Positions 35,611-45,095 of a stretch of DNA of 64,000 nucleotides are shown piece after piece (positions within the stretch are counted from its first letter, which is position 1; every line of letters starts with the position of its first letter). The notes under the pieces are model-generated. The model saw nothing but the letters and a program-made list of their open reading frames with translations. It had not been told where the DNA came from and made no database searches. A program made the translations under genes and the position numbers. Source of the stretch: Mycolicibacterium sp. CH28 (GTDB lineage Bacteria; Actinomycetota; Actinomycetes; Mycobacteriales; Mycobacteriaceae); NCBI RefSeq assembly GCF_004745805.1, contig NZ_SRLQ01000004.1:310001-374000 (forward strand), given 5' to 3'.

Positions 35611-35913
35611 ATGGTGAGCACTCACCACGTGAACCTGACCCCGCAGGAAACCTCGTTGATCGACCAGACGGACCCCGCCGTGCTGGAGCGGTTGGACGAG
35701 AAGGCGCTGAAGGAGCTGCAGAGCCGGCTCAGGACCGCACGCGAGAAGAACTTCACCCTGTTGCGCCGCCAGGGCGCGGCCCGGGTGGAAGCCGAAGGCG
35801 CCCGCGGCGCCGCCCAGCCGGCCAACGAAAAGCGTGGCGAGAAGGTCGAGATCTTCGACGATGCGTTGGCGCGGGTGGGACAGCGCCTCGAGGCCGTCGG
35901 CGACGCCGAGTAG
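35611..35913 (+). CDS. Small conserved-type helical protein
   Basis: A 100-residue hydrophilic protein, predicted nearly all helix, with a coiled-coil-like stretch DEKALKELQSRLRTAREKN followed by FTLLRRQGAARVEAEGARG and a C-terminal IFDDALARVGQRLE. No signal peptide and no recognised enzyme motif. Looks like a soluble actinobacterial protein of unknown role. The ATG at 35611 fits the helical start; the frame is open further upstream without a ribosome site. A perfect hairpin overlaps the stop codon. Confidence 0.7.
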   Translation: MVSTHHVNLTPQETSLIDQTDPAVLERLDEKALKELQSRLRTAREKNFTLLRRQGAARVEAEGARGAAQPANEKRGEKVEIFDDALARVGQRLEAVGDAE

Positions 35914-35929
35914 CGCCTCCTCGGCGCTA
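35911..35929 (+). terminator. Hairpin overlapping the stop codon
   Basis: TAGCGCC and GGCGCTA are exact reverse complements around a TCCTC loop. The stem starts at the TAG stop of the upstream gene and lies before the convergent methyltransferase end (35942), so it probably separates the two convergent transcripts. Confidence 0.6.
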
Positions 35930-35941
35930 GGGGCCGCACGA

Positions 35942-36613
35942 CTATCGCGTGGCGCGTCCGACCACCAGTGGATGGACGATCGCCGGCATCCCCTGCCACA
36001 CGGCGTCGTTGGCCTCGACGCGGAATCCGCGGGCGCGCATCAGCTCCACCGTGGCGCGGTTGCACTCGCAGCCGCCCGCGAACCCGCGCCACGATCGCCG
36101 GAGCTTGTCCTGGCATGCCGCGAGGAACCGCGAGCGCGCCCGGACATGTTCGATGAACAGCAACTGGCCGTCCGGACGCAGGATGCGCGCGATCTCGTCG
36201 AGGGCCCGTTCCGGATCGTCGACGGTGCACAGCACCAGGGTCGATACGACGGTGTCCACCGACGCGTCGGGCAGCGGCAGCTGCTCGGCGGTCGCGTCGA
36301 GGAGCTGCGCTGCGCGGCCGTCTCGTTCGAGGCGACGAGCCAGCTTCCGGCGCATTCCGGGCTCGGGCTCGGTGAGCACGAGTTCGTCGACCGTGTCGCG
36401 ATAGTGGGCGGTGTTGAGCCCGGTCCCGGCGCCGAGCTCCACGACGAGGCCATACGCCCGGGCCAGTAACGCGCGCCGCCTGCGCCGCATGCCGGCGATC
36501 TCACCCAGCCAGAGGAACGGGTCGTACAGCACGGCCATGATCCGCAGCCACCTGGCGTACGACGGCGTGGTGAGGGGCTTCGAGCAGGGTTCAGTGTGCG
36601 CGATCTCGGCCAT
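35942..36613 (-). CDS. Class I SAM-dependent methyltransferase
   Basis: A 223-residue methyltransferase of the UbiE/Methyltransf_11 type. Motif I is VVELGAGTGLNTAHY near residue 60; acidic motif II is LVLTEPEPGMR; motif post-I LLDATAEQLPLPDASVDTVV and VLCTVDDPERALDEIARILRPDGQLLFIEH are typical. A C-terminal cluster (FAGGCECNRATVEL) contains two cysteines. Substrate unknown, possibly a lipid or quinone-like small molecule. It follows the hydrolase-LuxR gene on the same strand after 80 bases. Confidence 0.92.
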   Translation of the reverse strand: MAEIAHTEPCSKPLTTPSYARWLRIMAVLYDPFLWLGEIAGMRRRRRALLARAYGLVVELGAGTGLNTAHYRDTVDELVLTEPEPGMRRKLARRLERDGRAAQLLDATAEQLPLPDASVDTVVSTLVLCTVDDPERALDEIARILRPDGQLLFIEHVRARSRFLAACQDKLRRSWRGFAGGCECNRATVELMRARGFRVEANDAVWQGMPAIVHPLVVGRATR

Positions 36614-36693
36614 ACCAGGAACCTACGAGCGACCCGATGGGGTGCGCATCGCCCAGAGCGGCCATCTTTCGGCGATGGCCGATTTCGGCTATT

Positions 36694-37728
36694 TCACAGT
36701 AGGCCGAGCCGCGCGGCTTCGGCGACAGCCGCCGTGCGCGAGGTGCGGCCGAGTTTGCGGCGGATGTTGGCGATGTGGCGGTGAACGGTGTGCGGACTCA
36801 GCATCAGCTGCTCGGCGATTTCGCGGTCGCCGAGCCCGCGGGCCACGCAGGCGAGGATCTCGCGTTCGCGACTCGACAGTCCAACCGTGTCGACAGTTGC
36901 GGGTGCCTGATGCTGTGGCGCCAGCGCCTGGCGGCACGCGCGGGCCACTGAATCGACGTCGCCGTGCCACGGAAAATGCGAACTGCCCTGCAGTGGAACG
37001 AATGTCGCACCAGGTATAGCGGCGGCGACCTCCCGGCCGAGCTGGTAGGGCACGGCCCGGTCATCGCGGCGATGCACCACCAGCGTCGGCCGGCTGATGA
37101 GGGGAAGGCAGGCCCGGACGTCGAGGCGATAGACCAGACGCAGGAGCGCGGCGGCCGTCTCGGCGGTGGCCGATTCGCGCTGCACCCGCGCGAAGCTCTC
37201 GTGCTCGGCGGCGTCGGCGCCACCCAGGAAGAGGTCGCTGAGTACCCGCGAGCCCAGACCCCAATGCGCCTGAACCGCTCCGACAATGGCGTCCGCGACG
37301 CCGGGAGCCGTCAGCGCGTCGCCGTTGGGGTAGGAGCCGTAGAGCACCAGGCGTTCCACCCGCTCTGGATATGCCGCGGCGAACGCGACGGCGGTACAGC
37401 TGCCCGACGAGCCACCGATGAGGGACACCCGATCGAGATCGAGTTCGTCGAGCAGCGCGCCCAGTGTCCCTAGCTCACCGTCGAGCGTCAGATCGGATTC
37501 GTGCACGGTGCGGTCGGACATTCCGACGCCCAGCCGGTCGTAGCGGATCAGGGTGTGGTCTTCGGCGACGCCTTCCCAGAAGCGTCGAACGCTCTGGCTC
37601 TGCCAGTCGAGTTCGAGATGGCTCACCCACCACGCCGGAGCCACCAGCACCGGGCCGGACCCGCGTACCTCGTAGGCCACGCGCCGGGAGCCCACTGGAA
37701 GGAAACGGATCTCGGACTTGTCGGACAT
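36694..37728 (-). CDS. Alpha/beta hydrolase fused to LuxR helix-turn-helix
   Basis: A 344-residue fusion. Residues 1-265 are an alpha/beta hydrolase: nucleophile elbow LIGGSSGSC with the central serine, acid DDRAVPYQLG and histidine GSSHFPWHGD, so the catalytic triad appears intact. Residues 280-344 are a LuxR DNA-binding domain (LSSREREILACVARGLGDREIAEQL, HTVHRHIANIRRKLG). Such fusions are probably ligand-sensing regulators in which the hydrolase binds or processes a small signal. The upstream region is only 42 bases from the mmpL end. Targets unknown. Confidence 0.92.
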   Translation of the reverse strand: MSDKSEIRFLPVGSRRVAYEVRGSGPVLVAPAWWVSHLELDWQSQSVRRFWEGVAEDHTLIRYDRLGVGMSDRTVHESDLTLDGELGTLGALLDELDLDRVSLIGGSSGSCTAVAFAAAYPERVERLVLYGSYPNGDALTAPGVADAIVGAVQAHWGLGSRVLSDLFLGGADAAEHESFARVQRESATAETAAALLRLVYRLDVRACLPLISRPTLVVHRRDDRAVPYQLGREVAAAIPGATFVPLQGSSHFPWHGDVDSVARACRQALAPQHQAPATVDTVGLSSREREILACVARGLGDREIAEQLMLSPHTVHRHIANIRRKLGRTSRTAAVAEAARLGLL

Positions 37729-37770
37729 CGCCTCGAGCCTACGACGGCGTGAACAACAAGAGTGCCCCGA

Positions 37771-40641
37771 TTACCAGAGTGAGAGTTGGTCGGCCGCCGA
37801 CTTCCTGGCATCGCGGTCGCGACGCCACGGGGGAGGAGGCACCCGCATCGGCCACCAGAACCAGCGCCCCAGCAGCGCCGCGATGGACGGTGTCATGAAC
37901 GATCGCACGATCAGCGTGTCGAAGAGTAGGCCGAGGGCGATCGTCGTGCCGATCTGGCCGAGCACGACCAGGTCGCTCAACGCGAACGACGCCATGGTGA
38001 AGGCGAACACCAGTCCGGCGGCGGTCACCACCGAACCGCTGCCGGCCATGGCGCGAATCATGCCGGTGTTCATACCGCCGTGGAGTTCCTCCTTGAACCG
38101 GGACACCAGCAGCAGGTTGTAGTCCGATCCGACGGCCAGCAGCAGGATGAGGGCAAGCGGTAACACCACCCAGTAAAGCGGGATGCCAAGCAGGTACTGC
38201 CACACCAGTACCGACAGTCCGAGCGAGGCGCCCAACGACAGCGCCACGGTGCCCACGATGACCAGCGCGGCGACCAGGCTGCGGGTAATGAACATCATGA
38301 TCAGCATGATCAGACTCAGTGAGGCGATGGCGACCATGATCACGTCGTACTTGGCCATCCCCTGGATGTCCTGGTAGGTCGACGCCGTACCGCCGATGTA
38401 GATTTTGGAACCCGCCAACGGGGTGCCCTTGATGGCCTCCTGCGCCGCGTGCCGGATCGCCTCGATGTGTGAAATCCCCTCTGGCGTAGCCGGATCCACG
38501 TCGTGGGTGATGATCATCCGCGCGGCCTTGCCGTCCGGGGAGAGGAACAGCTTGAGCCCGCGCTGGAATTCGGGATTGGTGAACGCTTCCGGTGGCAGGT
38601 AGAAGGAATCGTCGGTCTTCGACGCGTCGTACGCCGCACCGAGCTGGGTGGAGTTCTGCAGCGCAGCCTGGGTCTGGTCGTAAATTCCTGACGTGGTGGC
38701 GTAGTTGGTCATCGTCAGGTCGCGGTTGGTCTGCTGGTTGTCGATCTGCGGGGGGATCAGCGCGAGCAGTTTTGGCTGCAGCTCATCGAGCTTGCTGATG
38801 CTCGTCGACACATTGCTCAACTGGTCGGTTAGGGCGTCGATACCGTCCAGCGCGTCGAACAGCGACCGGAACGCCGCGCACATTGGGATGTCGAAACAGT
38901 GTGGCTCCCAATAGAAGTAGTTGCGCATCGGCCGGAAGAAGTCGTCGAAGTTGGCGATCTTGTCGCGCAGGTCCTGCGCGGTGGCCACCGTCTGCTTGAA
39001 CGCCTCGCTTTGCTCGTGGGTCACCGCGCTGGACTGCTGTTGCAGGGCAAACTGCTGCCGCAAGATGTCGATCGACCTGTTGATCACGTCGACCTGCTTG
39101 ACCAGGTCGCCGGCACGGGCCTGCTGGTAGGGCAGGTTCTGGATCTGGGCGGCGCTCTGCGCGCTGATCTGGAACGGGATCGACGTGTGGTCCAGGGGAG
39201 TACCGAGCGGTCGCGTGATGGACTGCACCTGCGCGATGCCGTCGGTGTGGAAGACGGCCTTGGCCACCCGCTCCAGCAGGATCATGTCGGTGGGATTGCG
39301 CAGATCGTGGTCGGTGTCGATCATCAGCAGCTCGGGATTGAGCCGCGCCTTGGAGAAGTGCCGCTCTGCGGCGGTGTAGCCGACGTTGGATGGAGCCCAG
39401 TCGGGAAGGTACTCGCTGACGTCGTAGCTGGTCTTGTAGCCGGGCAGTGCCAGCAACCCGACGAGTGCGATCCCGATGGTGGTGGCCAGGATCGGCCCGG
39501 GCCACCGCACGATCGCCGTGCCAATCCGCCGCCAGCCCCGCTTGGCTGTCAGCCGCTTGGGATCCAGCAGGCCGAACCGGCTGCCGATCGCGATCACTGC
39601 CGGAGCCAGTGTCAGCGACGCCACGAGGGACACCAGAACGCCGATCGCGGCGGGCACGCCCAAGCTCTGGAAGTACGGCAACCGGGTGAAACTCAGGCAA
39701 TACACCGCGCCCGCGATGGTCAGTCCGGAACCGAGGATCACGTGCGCCGTGCCGCGATACATGTCGTAGAACGCGGCCTCCCGGTCGTCACCGGCGTTGC
39801 GGGACTCGTGATAGCGGCCGAGCAGGAAGATGACGTAGTCGGTGCCGGCGGCGATCACCAGCAGTGTGAGGATGTTCGTCGAATACGTTGACAGACCAAT
39901 GAACCCGGAGTTCGCCAGGAACGAGACGACTCCGCGGGCGGCGGACATTTCGACGAGCACCGTCACCAGCGCCAGAATCATGGTGAGGACCGAGCGATAG
40001 ACGATGAGCAGCATCACCGCGATCACACCGACGGTCAGCAGGGTGACCTTGGTGGTGCTCTCGTTGCCCACCTCGAACTGGTCGGTGACCTGCGGGGCTG
40101 CGCCGGTGACGTATGCCCGCACACCCGGCGGAGCCGGCGTCTTGGCGACGATCTCGCGCAGCGCGTCGACCGATTCCAGTGACAGCGCCTCGCCCTGATT
40201 GCCGGCAAGAAACACCTGGACGTAGGCGGCCTTACCGTCGGTGCTCTGCGAGCCCGCCGCGGTCAGCGGATCTCCCCAGAAATCCTGGACGTGCTGAACG
40301 TGGGTGGTGTCTTGTTCGATCCGCTTGACCAGATTGTCGTAGTAGTGATGCGCCTCGACGCCGAGCGGCTGATCGCCCTCCAGCACGACCATTGCCGCGC
40401 TGTCGGAGTTGAACTCGCCGAACTTCACGCCGATCCGCTTGAACGCCTGTAGCGACGGCGAATCCGGTGAGCTGAGCGCGACGTTGTGCATTTCGCCGAC
40501 GACTTCGAGTTGGGGCACCAGCACGTTGGTGAGGGCGGCAACAGCAACCCAGAACAACACGATCGGGACTGCGAGCAGCCGGATCGTATGAGCAACGCTG
40601 CTTCTCGGGGGCTGGGGTGGCGCTTCGTGGCGTGTGGTCAT
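37771..40641 (-). CDS. mmpL: MmpL-family RND transporter
   Basis: A 956-residue MmpL with two MMPL halves. Proton-relay motifs GTDYVIFLLGRYHES near residue 265 and GSDYNLLLVSRFKEEL near residue 850 are intact. The second loop has the helical stretch and CFDIPMCAAF cysteine pair typical of MmpS-partnered members. The C-terminus ends soon after the last TM segment (PSIAALLGRWFWWP). The ATG at 40641 overlaps the mmpS stop (ATGA); an open frame continues upstream but lies over mmpS. It resembles the first MmpL in this window in every landmark, so both belong to the MmpS-dependent clade. Substrate unknown. Confidence 0.95.
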   Translation of the reverse strand: MTTRHEAPPQPPRSSVAHTIRLLAVPIVLFWVAVAALTNVLVPQLEVVGEMHNVALSSPDSPSLQAFKRIGVKFGEFNSDSAAMVVLEGDQPLGVEAHHYYDNLVKRIEQDTTHVQHVQDFWGDPLTAAGSQSTDGKAAYVQVFLAGNQGEALSLESVDALREIVAKTPAPPGVRAYVTGAAPQVTDQFEVGNESTTKVTLLTVGVIAVMLLIVYRSVLTMILALVTVLVEMSAARGVVSFLANSGFIGLSTYSTNILTLLVIAAGTDYVIFLLGRYHESRNAGDDREAAFYDMYRGTAHVILGSGLTIAGAVYCLSFTRLPYFQSLGVPAAIGVLVSLVASLTLAPAVIAIGSRFGLLDPKRLTAKRGWRRIGTAIVRWPGPILATTIGIALVGLLALPGYKTSYDVSEYLPDWAPSNVGYTAAERHFSKARLNPELLMIDTDHDLRNPTDMILLERVAKAVFHTDGIAQVQSITRPLGTPLDHTSIPFQISAQSAAQIQNLPYQQARAGDLVKQVDVINRSIDILRQQFALQQQSSAVTHEQSEAFKQTVATAQDLRDKIANFDDFFRPMRNYFYWEPHCFDIPMCAAFRSLFDALDGIDALTDQLSNVSTSISKLDELQPKLLALIPPQIDNQQTNRDLTMTNYATTSGIYDQTQAALQNSTQLGAAYDASKTDDSFYLPPEAFTNPEFQRGLKLFLSPDGKAARMIITHDVDPATPEGISHIEAIRHAAQEAIKGTPLAGSKIYIGGTASTYQDIQGMAKYDVIMVAIASLSLIMLIMMFITRSLVAALVIVGTVALSLGASLGLSVLVWQYLLGIPLYWVVLPLALILLLAVGSDYNLLLVSRFKEELHGGMNTGMIRAMAGSGSVVTAAGLVFAFTMASFALSDLVVLGQIGTTIALGLLFDTLIVRSFMTPSIAALLGRWFWWPMRVPPPPWRRDRDARKSAADQLSLW

Positions 40642-41084
40642 CCCGACTTGTCCAGGCAGTAGGTGTAGGCGTTGAGGGTGTTGACCGTTCTTTCGTCCTT
40701 GACGACGTCGTCGATCTTGATCCGGCAGCCGATCGAGTCGCTGTCGCCCTGCGCCTGAACGTTGACGAAGACCGTCGGCTGGGTGGTGGTCGTGTCGTAG
40801 GACCACGGCAGGGTCGCGCCCTCGACGTGTTGCGGCTGGGCGTTGATGTCCAGATAGCTGATGGTCGCAACGGTGCCCGGCGGCCCGAAGACCTCCAGGA
40901 CCACGTGCTTGGGGTTGAACGGCTCGGTCTGGTCCAGTCCGGCCCCTCTGGTCGAGGTGACATCGTGGGAGCCGAAGATGCCGTGCAGGCGGTACACCGA
41001 GAACGCCGCCACGGCCACCACCACCACCGCGACCAACGCCATCCAGCGTCGGCTCAGGACGCGGCGAAGCGAAACCCGCTGCAT
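40638..41084 (-). CDS. mmpS: MmpS-family accessory membrane protein
   Basis: A 148-residue MmpS: basic N-terminus (RRVLSRR), one TM segment (WMALVAVVVVAVAAFSVYRL) and an extracytoplasmic domain with VVLEVFGPPGTVATISYLD, LPWSYDT, GCRIKIDD and terminal CLDKSG. Same operon order and four-base overlap with mmpL as at 8749-9180. An inverted repeat lies 72-86 bases upstream. No regulator gene is adjacent, unlike the first mmpS. Confidence 0.93.
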   Translation of the reverse strand: MQRVSLRRVLSRRWMALVAVVVVAVAAFSVYRLHGIFGSHDVTSTRGAGLDQTEPFNPKHVVLEVFGPPGTVATISYLDINAQPQHVEGATLPWSYDTTTTQPTVFVNVQAQGDSDSIGCRIKIDDVVKDERTVNTLNAYTYCLDKSG

Positions 41085-41155
41085 CCATGACCCTTTCGAC
41101 GCACACCCACTCTGCTGCAGAACGGCGGGAATCGTCCCAAGTTCGTCCCGCGGAT

Positions 41156-41170
41156 GTCAACCAAGTTGAC
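41156..41170. promoter_or_regulatory. Inverted repeat upstream of the second mmpS
   Basis: GTCAAC and GTTGAC are exact reverse complements around CAA, located 72-86 bases before the mmpS start. On the minus strand it also supplies TTGACA, a possible -35 element, but no convincing -10 follows. A candidate operator only. Confidence 0.45.
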
Positions 41171-41330
41171 AGTACGGTACCGGATCGGACTCCACAACAC
41201 GTTTGTCACGGCCCGCGCCGGGTGAGGCCGGGAAGGATCACGCCGTCGACGAGGTCCTGCACGGTTCGAGCTGTCGGGGCCTGGCCGGCATCACGCATTC
41301 GTGCTCACGACCGGAGCGGACGTGGTCCGA

Positions 41331-42392
41331 TCAGAGGCTGATCGATACTCCCTCGGCATAGGTTCCGTCCGGCCGTTGCCTCGGCAGCCTCACCGAGTAA
41401 CGGTCACCCGCGTTCTCGATGACATCGTTGACGAATGGTGTGACGTAGTTGAACACTAGCGTTGGCTTGCTCTGTGTGACGACGATGCGGGCGAGGCATT
41501 CAGGGTCGGGGTGGCCGAATTTCGCGCCGTTGGTCGACACCAGCCAGGTCTTCGATTGAACACGTTCGCAGAGCGACAGATTGGTATTTCGCCGGGAACC
41601 GTGATGGGCGACTTTGACCGCGGCGAAGCGCTGCCTTCCCGGGTCACGCCGGTCGAGTCCGGCCAGGACGGCGTCGGCAGGGGTATCTGCGAGCAGGAGC
41701 ACCGACTTCCCGTGGTAGGTCGCGATGCAGGCGATCCCCGACGTGTTGGGCTTGCTGGTGTCCGCCCGGTAGGGCTTTGCGCTCAGGATGTCGACATCGA
41801 ATCCCAGGAGTTGATCGCGACGCCACGTCGATCGCGGAATCGCAGCGCCGCTGCCCGGTACGATGCCGGCCTTCTCGCACGCTTCCGCCCATTCGGGCGC
41901 CAGTTGTCGCAGCGCGGTGGCGGTGGGTGTCAGCAGGGTGATCTCGAGGCCGCCGGCGAGCCGGCGGCACGGCAGCGGGCCGTCGTCGGGCACAACGACC
42001 GGACCGCCATTGAAAGCCTTGTTCCACCGAGACGGCTCGGACTCCAGCGCCGAGGTCAAGTACTCACCGTCAGGACCTCCGAGAAGTCCGCCGATAAGGT
42101 GGCGGTAGCCGTTGAACCAGACGTCTTTGAACAGTTTGACGCGTCGGTGATCCGACAGAAGTGCGACCACTCCTTGGATGTGGTCGGCGTCGACATGCGA
42201 AACAATAAGAAGCTCAATGCGATTGCTCCCCTTGGGGAGAGATCTGATGCGGTTTTCGAGTTCGGGAACGAGTGTGCCGATGGTCTCGGAGGGGCCCGCG
42301 TCGATGATGACGTGGTGCAGGTCGTCGGCCTCGCCATAGGTGAGCCAAATGCAGTCGCCACGCTGGGCCGGCAGCATCTCTACCCTGAACAT
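41331..42392 (-). CDS. ComEC/Rec2-type metallo-beta-lactamase-fold hydrolase
   Basis: A 353-residue soluble MBL-fold hydrolase of the ComEC-like branch. Metal motifs: SHVDADHIQGV at residues 65-75, LLLADTPADAVL and the branch-typical VKVAHHGS near residue 265. It begins FRVEMLPAQRGDCIWLTYG, a start often seen in MBL proteins of conflict islands, and has no membrane segments, unlike true ComEC. Its ATG follows the stop of the CHAT-domain gene immediately, so it is the last gene of a three-gene operon with a patatin and a CHAT protein. Likely a nuclease, phosphodiesterase or phospholipase-type enzyme; substrate unknown. Confidence 0.85.
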   Translation of the reverse strand: MFRVEMLPAQRGDCIWLTYGEADDLHHVIIDAGPSETIGTLVPELENRIRSLPKGSNRIELLIVSHVDADHIQGVVALLSDHRRVKLFKDVWFNGYRHLIGGLLGGPDGEYLTSALESEPSRWNKAFNGGPVVVPDDGPLPCRRLAGGLEITLLTPTATALRQLAPEWAEACEKAGIVPGSGAAIPRSTWRRDQLLGFDVDILSAKPYRADTSKPNTSGIACIATYHGKSVLLLADTPADAVLAGLDRRDPGRQRFAAVKVAHHGSRRNTNLSLCERVQSKTWLVSTNGAKFGHPDPECLARIVVTQSKPTLVFNYVTPFVNDVIENAGDRYSVRLPRQRPDGTYAEGVSISL

Positions 42393-45095
42393 CTAGACCA
42401 CCGTCCAGTCGGTGTCGCCGTAGGACGCCACACCCAGCGCCGAGATCAGGCCGGCGCGATAGGCCTCTCGGCGGAACCGCTGCGTCAACGCGCCAACTGA
42501 CTCTTCCCCCCGGCTAGGGTCCTTGAGCAGGTTTGCCATGATCTGGGCCATTCGTGCCGCGTCCTTTCCGTACAGCATGGTCAGTGTGGAGAAGACGACT
42601 GCGGCGTGGCGATCGAGAAAGCGCATCGACCACCCGCTGGGGTCGGCAGCCAAACCGGCTGTGTCACAACCGAAAAGCAGCACCACGGGATTGATCTCGT
42701 CACCCCGGCCGCCGGTCACGTAGCCGTCGAGCAGCATCGGCCGCTGCAGGGTCTGCCCCGAGATCTCCAGTGCAGGCCCCGTGGCGTTGTGCGCGAGCAG
42801 CACCAACAGGTTCTTGGCGGGTCCGCTGGCCAGCTGGATCTTCCAGTCCTCCCAGCTGCTCGCCAGCGCCGTTCCGGCCGGCAGCTGCCGGACTGTCTCC
42901 GCGGTGTCGGACGAGGAAACCACTCGGCTCGCGGCCACCAGGGCGTTGTCGACGGCGAGCTTGCGTTTGTTCGCTTTCGGATCGACCTTCTGCAGCACGA
43001 CCGGTGGGCCGCCGGCGGTGACATCGGCGTAGTAGCGCTCGAGGATGCGGCTCATTCCCCAGAACGCGGCGGGGCACACGATGCTCTGGTCGTTCTCGCC
43101 GTCGCCGCACCCCGGACCACAGGTGTCACCGCCCTGCTCCCAGAAGGGGCAGAGCTTCGCGCTGCCCAGCGGCGGCACCCGGGTATACGCGAGTTCCAGG
43201 GGCAGTAGGCGTGGGCTTTCCAGGGTCAACAGCTGCACTCGCTGGGCAAGGACCAACTGGGAGGCGACCGACCTGTAGACACGCTGCAGCTCAACCCAAT
43301 AGTCCGACCCTTTCTGGGCCAACGCGATCAGAGTGTCGAGGCGCTTCTTGGGAGCCTTACCTTTGATCGACGCTGCCGCGACCAGGAGCCGGCCGATCTC
43401 GTCGGTGATGGGCGTCAACGACGAAAGCCGGGCCATGGCGACACCGTCGTCGACCTTGACGATCATCGCCTCATGTCCGTCGTGATCGTGATTCCGCACA
43501 ATGGCGGCGTCGAACGGTTTGCGGTCGTTGAGATCTGACCAATCCGAACGCAGCAGGACCTGTTCTTGGAGCGTCACGGTGCCGCCGACGGTCCCGCTCA
43601 GTACCGCGGTTTGCAGCACGCGGTTTCGGAATACCACGATGAGGCGCGCCGATACCGCGGCGTGCCGCTTCATGGTCGTGGGGATCTGCCAGATGAGCGC
43701 CCGGTTGGCGCTTCGACCTTCCCTGGGAACGTCGAGTTCGGTCGAGACCGGCTCGGCTCGCGGTATGAGCGGCGCCAGTACGACTGTCACCCGCGCCGAA
43801 GCAGCATCGGTGCCAACGAAACCGAGCGCAGCATCGGAGATATCACCACCATGTAGTGCCTCTTGCTCGGGCGGGCCGACAAACACGGTGACTTCGTTCG
43901 GTCCACTGCGGACGGTATTCGGGCTCGCAGCGGCTCCTTTTGTCGCGATGGGAGTGACCGTGCATTGCAGATACCGAAGCGGTGGGGCGGGAAGTGCCGC
44001 GTCGACTGCGTCCCGGATCTCGCTGATCCGGGGTTGAAGTTCGTCGAGGGCCAGCGACGGTCGGACCCAGCTGGCGCGGGGGATCCGCGGCAGTGGTCCG
44101 AAGCTCTTCTCGAAATCGAGACCAAGGGAGGGCGCACGGTCCTGGATCGATGCTCGAAGGCCCTCGGTCGCGCGCTGGAGAATGGCGCCGAGATCCGCAT
44201 CGTCCTGCAGTGCCTCCACCTCGCCGACGACGATTGGATGGTCGAATGCCGCCGTGACAGCGACATCGAAGGGTTCGCCCACCGACATCAACCGGATCAG
44301 CACGCCAAGACTGCGGGCGAGCGCGGCAGTCTGTCGGTGTGCCGGTTGATCCGGCGCCGGGAGCGGTGCGAGCACGCTGACTACGGCTGCGGTGGCGGCA
44401 CGCAGCACACCGAGCTGCGCGTCGACGAGCGGCCAGCGGCCGGGCGCATCGTCGAGAACGATGACCGCATTCGTGACCTGCCGCGACGCGATGATGCCGC
44501 GAACGGCGTCATCGAGGGGCCCGAGTGCTACGAGGATGTCCAATGCCGCCGGCTCCACCCTGAGATCGCGGAAGTCGATCTGCGCGGCGGGCGGGCGCTC
44601 CGTCGTTCGCCGGATGGCGCGGCGCACCGATGCCGCCTCGAAACCGATGAATCCGACACGCAGCGGCCAACTCCACTCGCGCGGCTTCAGCGCACCGGGG
44701 GCACGGCCGGCCGCAACTATCGCCGAGTCGACGACGGTGTTGCGCAGCAGTCGAGGTATGACGTCGGTGGGAATCGCGTCACCGGTCACTTCCAACCGCA
44801 GGAAGGGGCGGTCCGTCAGCGGTTCATCGCCGGTAATCGCGGCGGCCAGATCTCCGAGCTCTCGGAGGCCGAGATCGGGTTCCGCGACGGACATCGCTTG
44901 CAGCCGCCGACGATCGAGGCGCCATCGAAGGAGTGGCGGCGTCTGGGCTCTGGTGCGCGGGATGCGCTGCCACCGGCGCAGGTCAGCCCTAGAAATGCCG
45001 GCAGCCAACAGCGCCTCGACCGCGCGGTCCGGTGCGTCGGGGAACTGTGCGGCCCATCGGTCAAGTTCGGCCCCGGTGATCGGCGGTTCGGGCAT
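42393..45095 (-). CDS. Large protein with C-terminal CHAT caspase-like protease domain
   Basis: A 900-residue protein. Residues about 1-45 (PPITGAELDRWAAQF, AVEALLAAGISRADLRRWQ) are a small helical domain resembling effector-associated (EAD-type) adaptors. The middle is mixed alpha/beta without a recognised family. Around residues 640-680 is a cysteine cluster (KLCPFWEQGGDTCGPGC, then SIVCPAAFW) that could bind metal. The C-terminus shows CHAT/caspase-like features: histidine H769 in LVLLAHNATG and cysteine C810 in VVLLFGCDTAG, followed by a helix with DRHAAVVFSTLTML. The ATG shares one base with the patatin stop (TGATG). Protease identity is by motif only. Confidence 0.75.
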   Translation of the reverse strand: MPEPPITGAELDRWAAQFPDAPDRAVEALLAAGISRADLRRWQRIPRTRAQTPPLLRWRLDRRRLQAMSVAEPDLGLRELGDLAAAITGDEPLTDRPFLRLEVTGDAIPTDVIPRLLRNTVVDSAIVAAGRAPGALKPREWSWPLRVGFIGFEAASVRRAIRRTTERPPAAQIDFRDLRVEPAALDILVALGPLDDAVRGIIASRQVTNAVIVLDDAPGRWPLVDAQLGVLRAATAAVVSVLAPLPAPDQPAHRQTAALARSLGVLIRLMSVGEPFDVAVTAAFDHPIVVGEVEALQDDADLGAILQRATEGLRASIQDRAPSLGLDFEKSFGPLPRIPRASWVRPSLALDELQPRISEIRDAVDAALPAPPLRYLQCTVTPIATKGAAASPNTVRSGPNEVTVFVGPPEQEALHGGDISDAALGFVGTDAASARVTVVLAPLIPRAEPVSTELDVPREGRSANRALIWQIPTTMKRHAAVSARLIVVFRNRVLQTAVLSGTVGGTVTLQEQVLLRSDWSDLNDRKPFDAAIVRNHDHDGHEAMIVKVDDGVAMARLSSLTPITDEIGRLLVAAASIKGKAPKKRLDTLIALAQKGSDYWVELQRVYRSVASQLVLAQRVQLLTLESPRLLPLELAYTRVPPLGSAKLCPFWEQGGDTCGPGCGDGENDQSIVCPAAFWGMSRILERYYADVTAGGPPVVLQKVDPKANKRKLAVDNALVAASRVVSSSDTAETVRQLPAGTALASSWEDWKIQLASGPAKNLLVLLAHNATGPALEISGQTLQRPMLLDGYVTGGRGDEINPVVLLFGCDTAGLAADPSGWSMRFLDRHAAVVFSTLTMLYGKDAARMAQIMANLLKDPSRGEESVGALTQRFRREAYRAGLISALGVASYGDTDWTVV

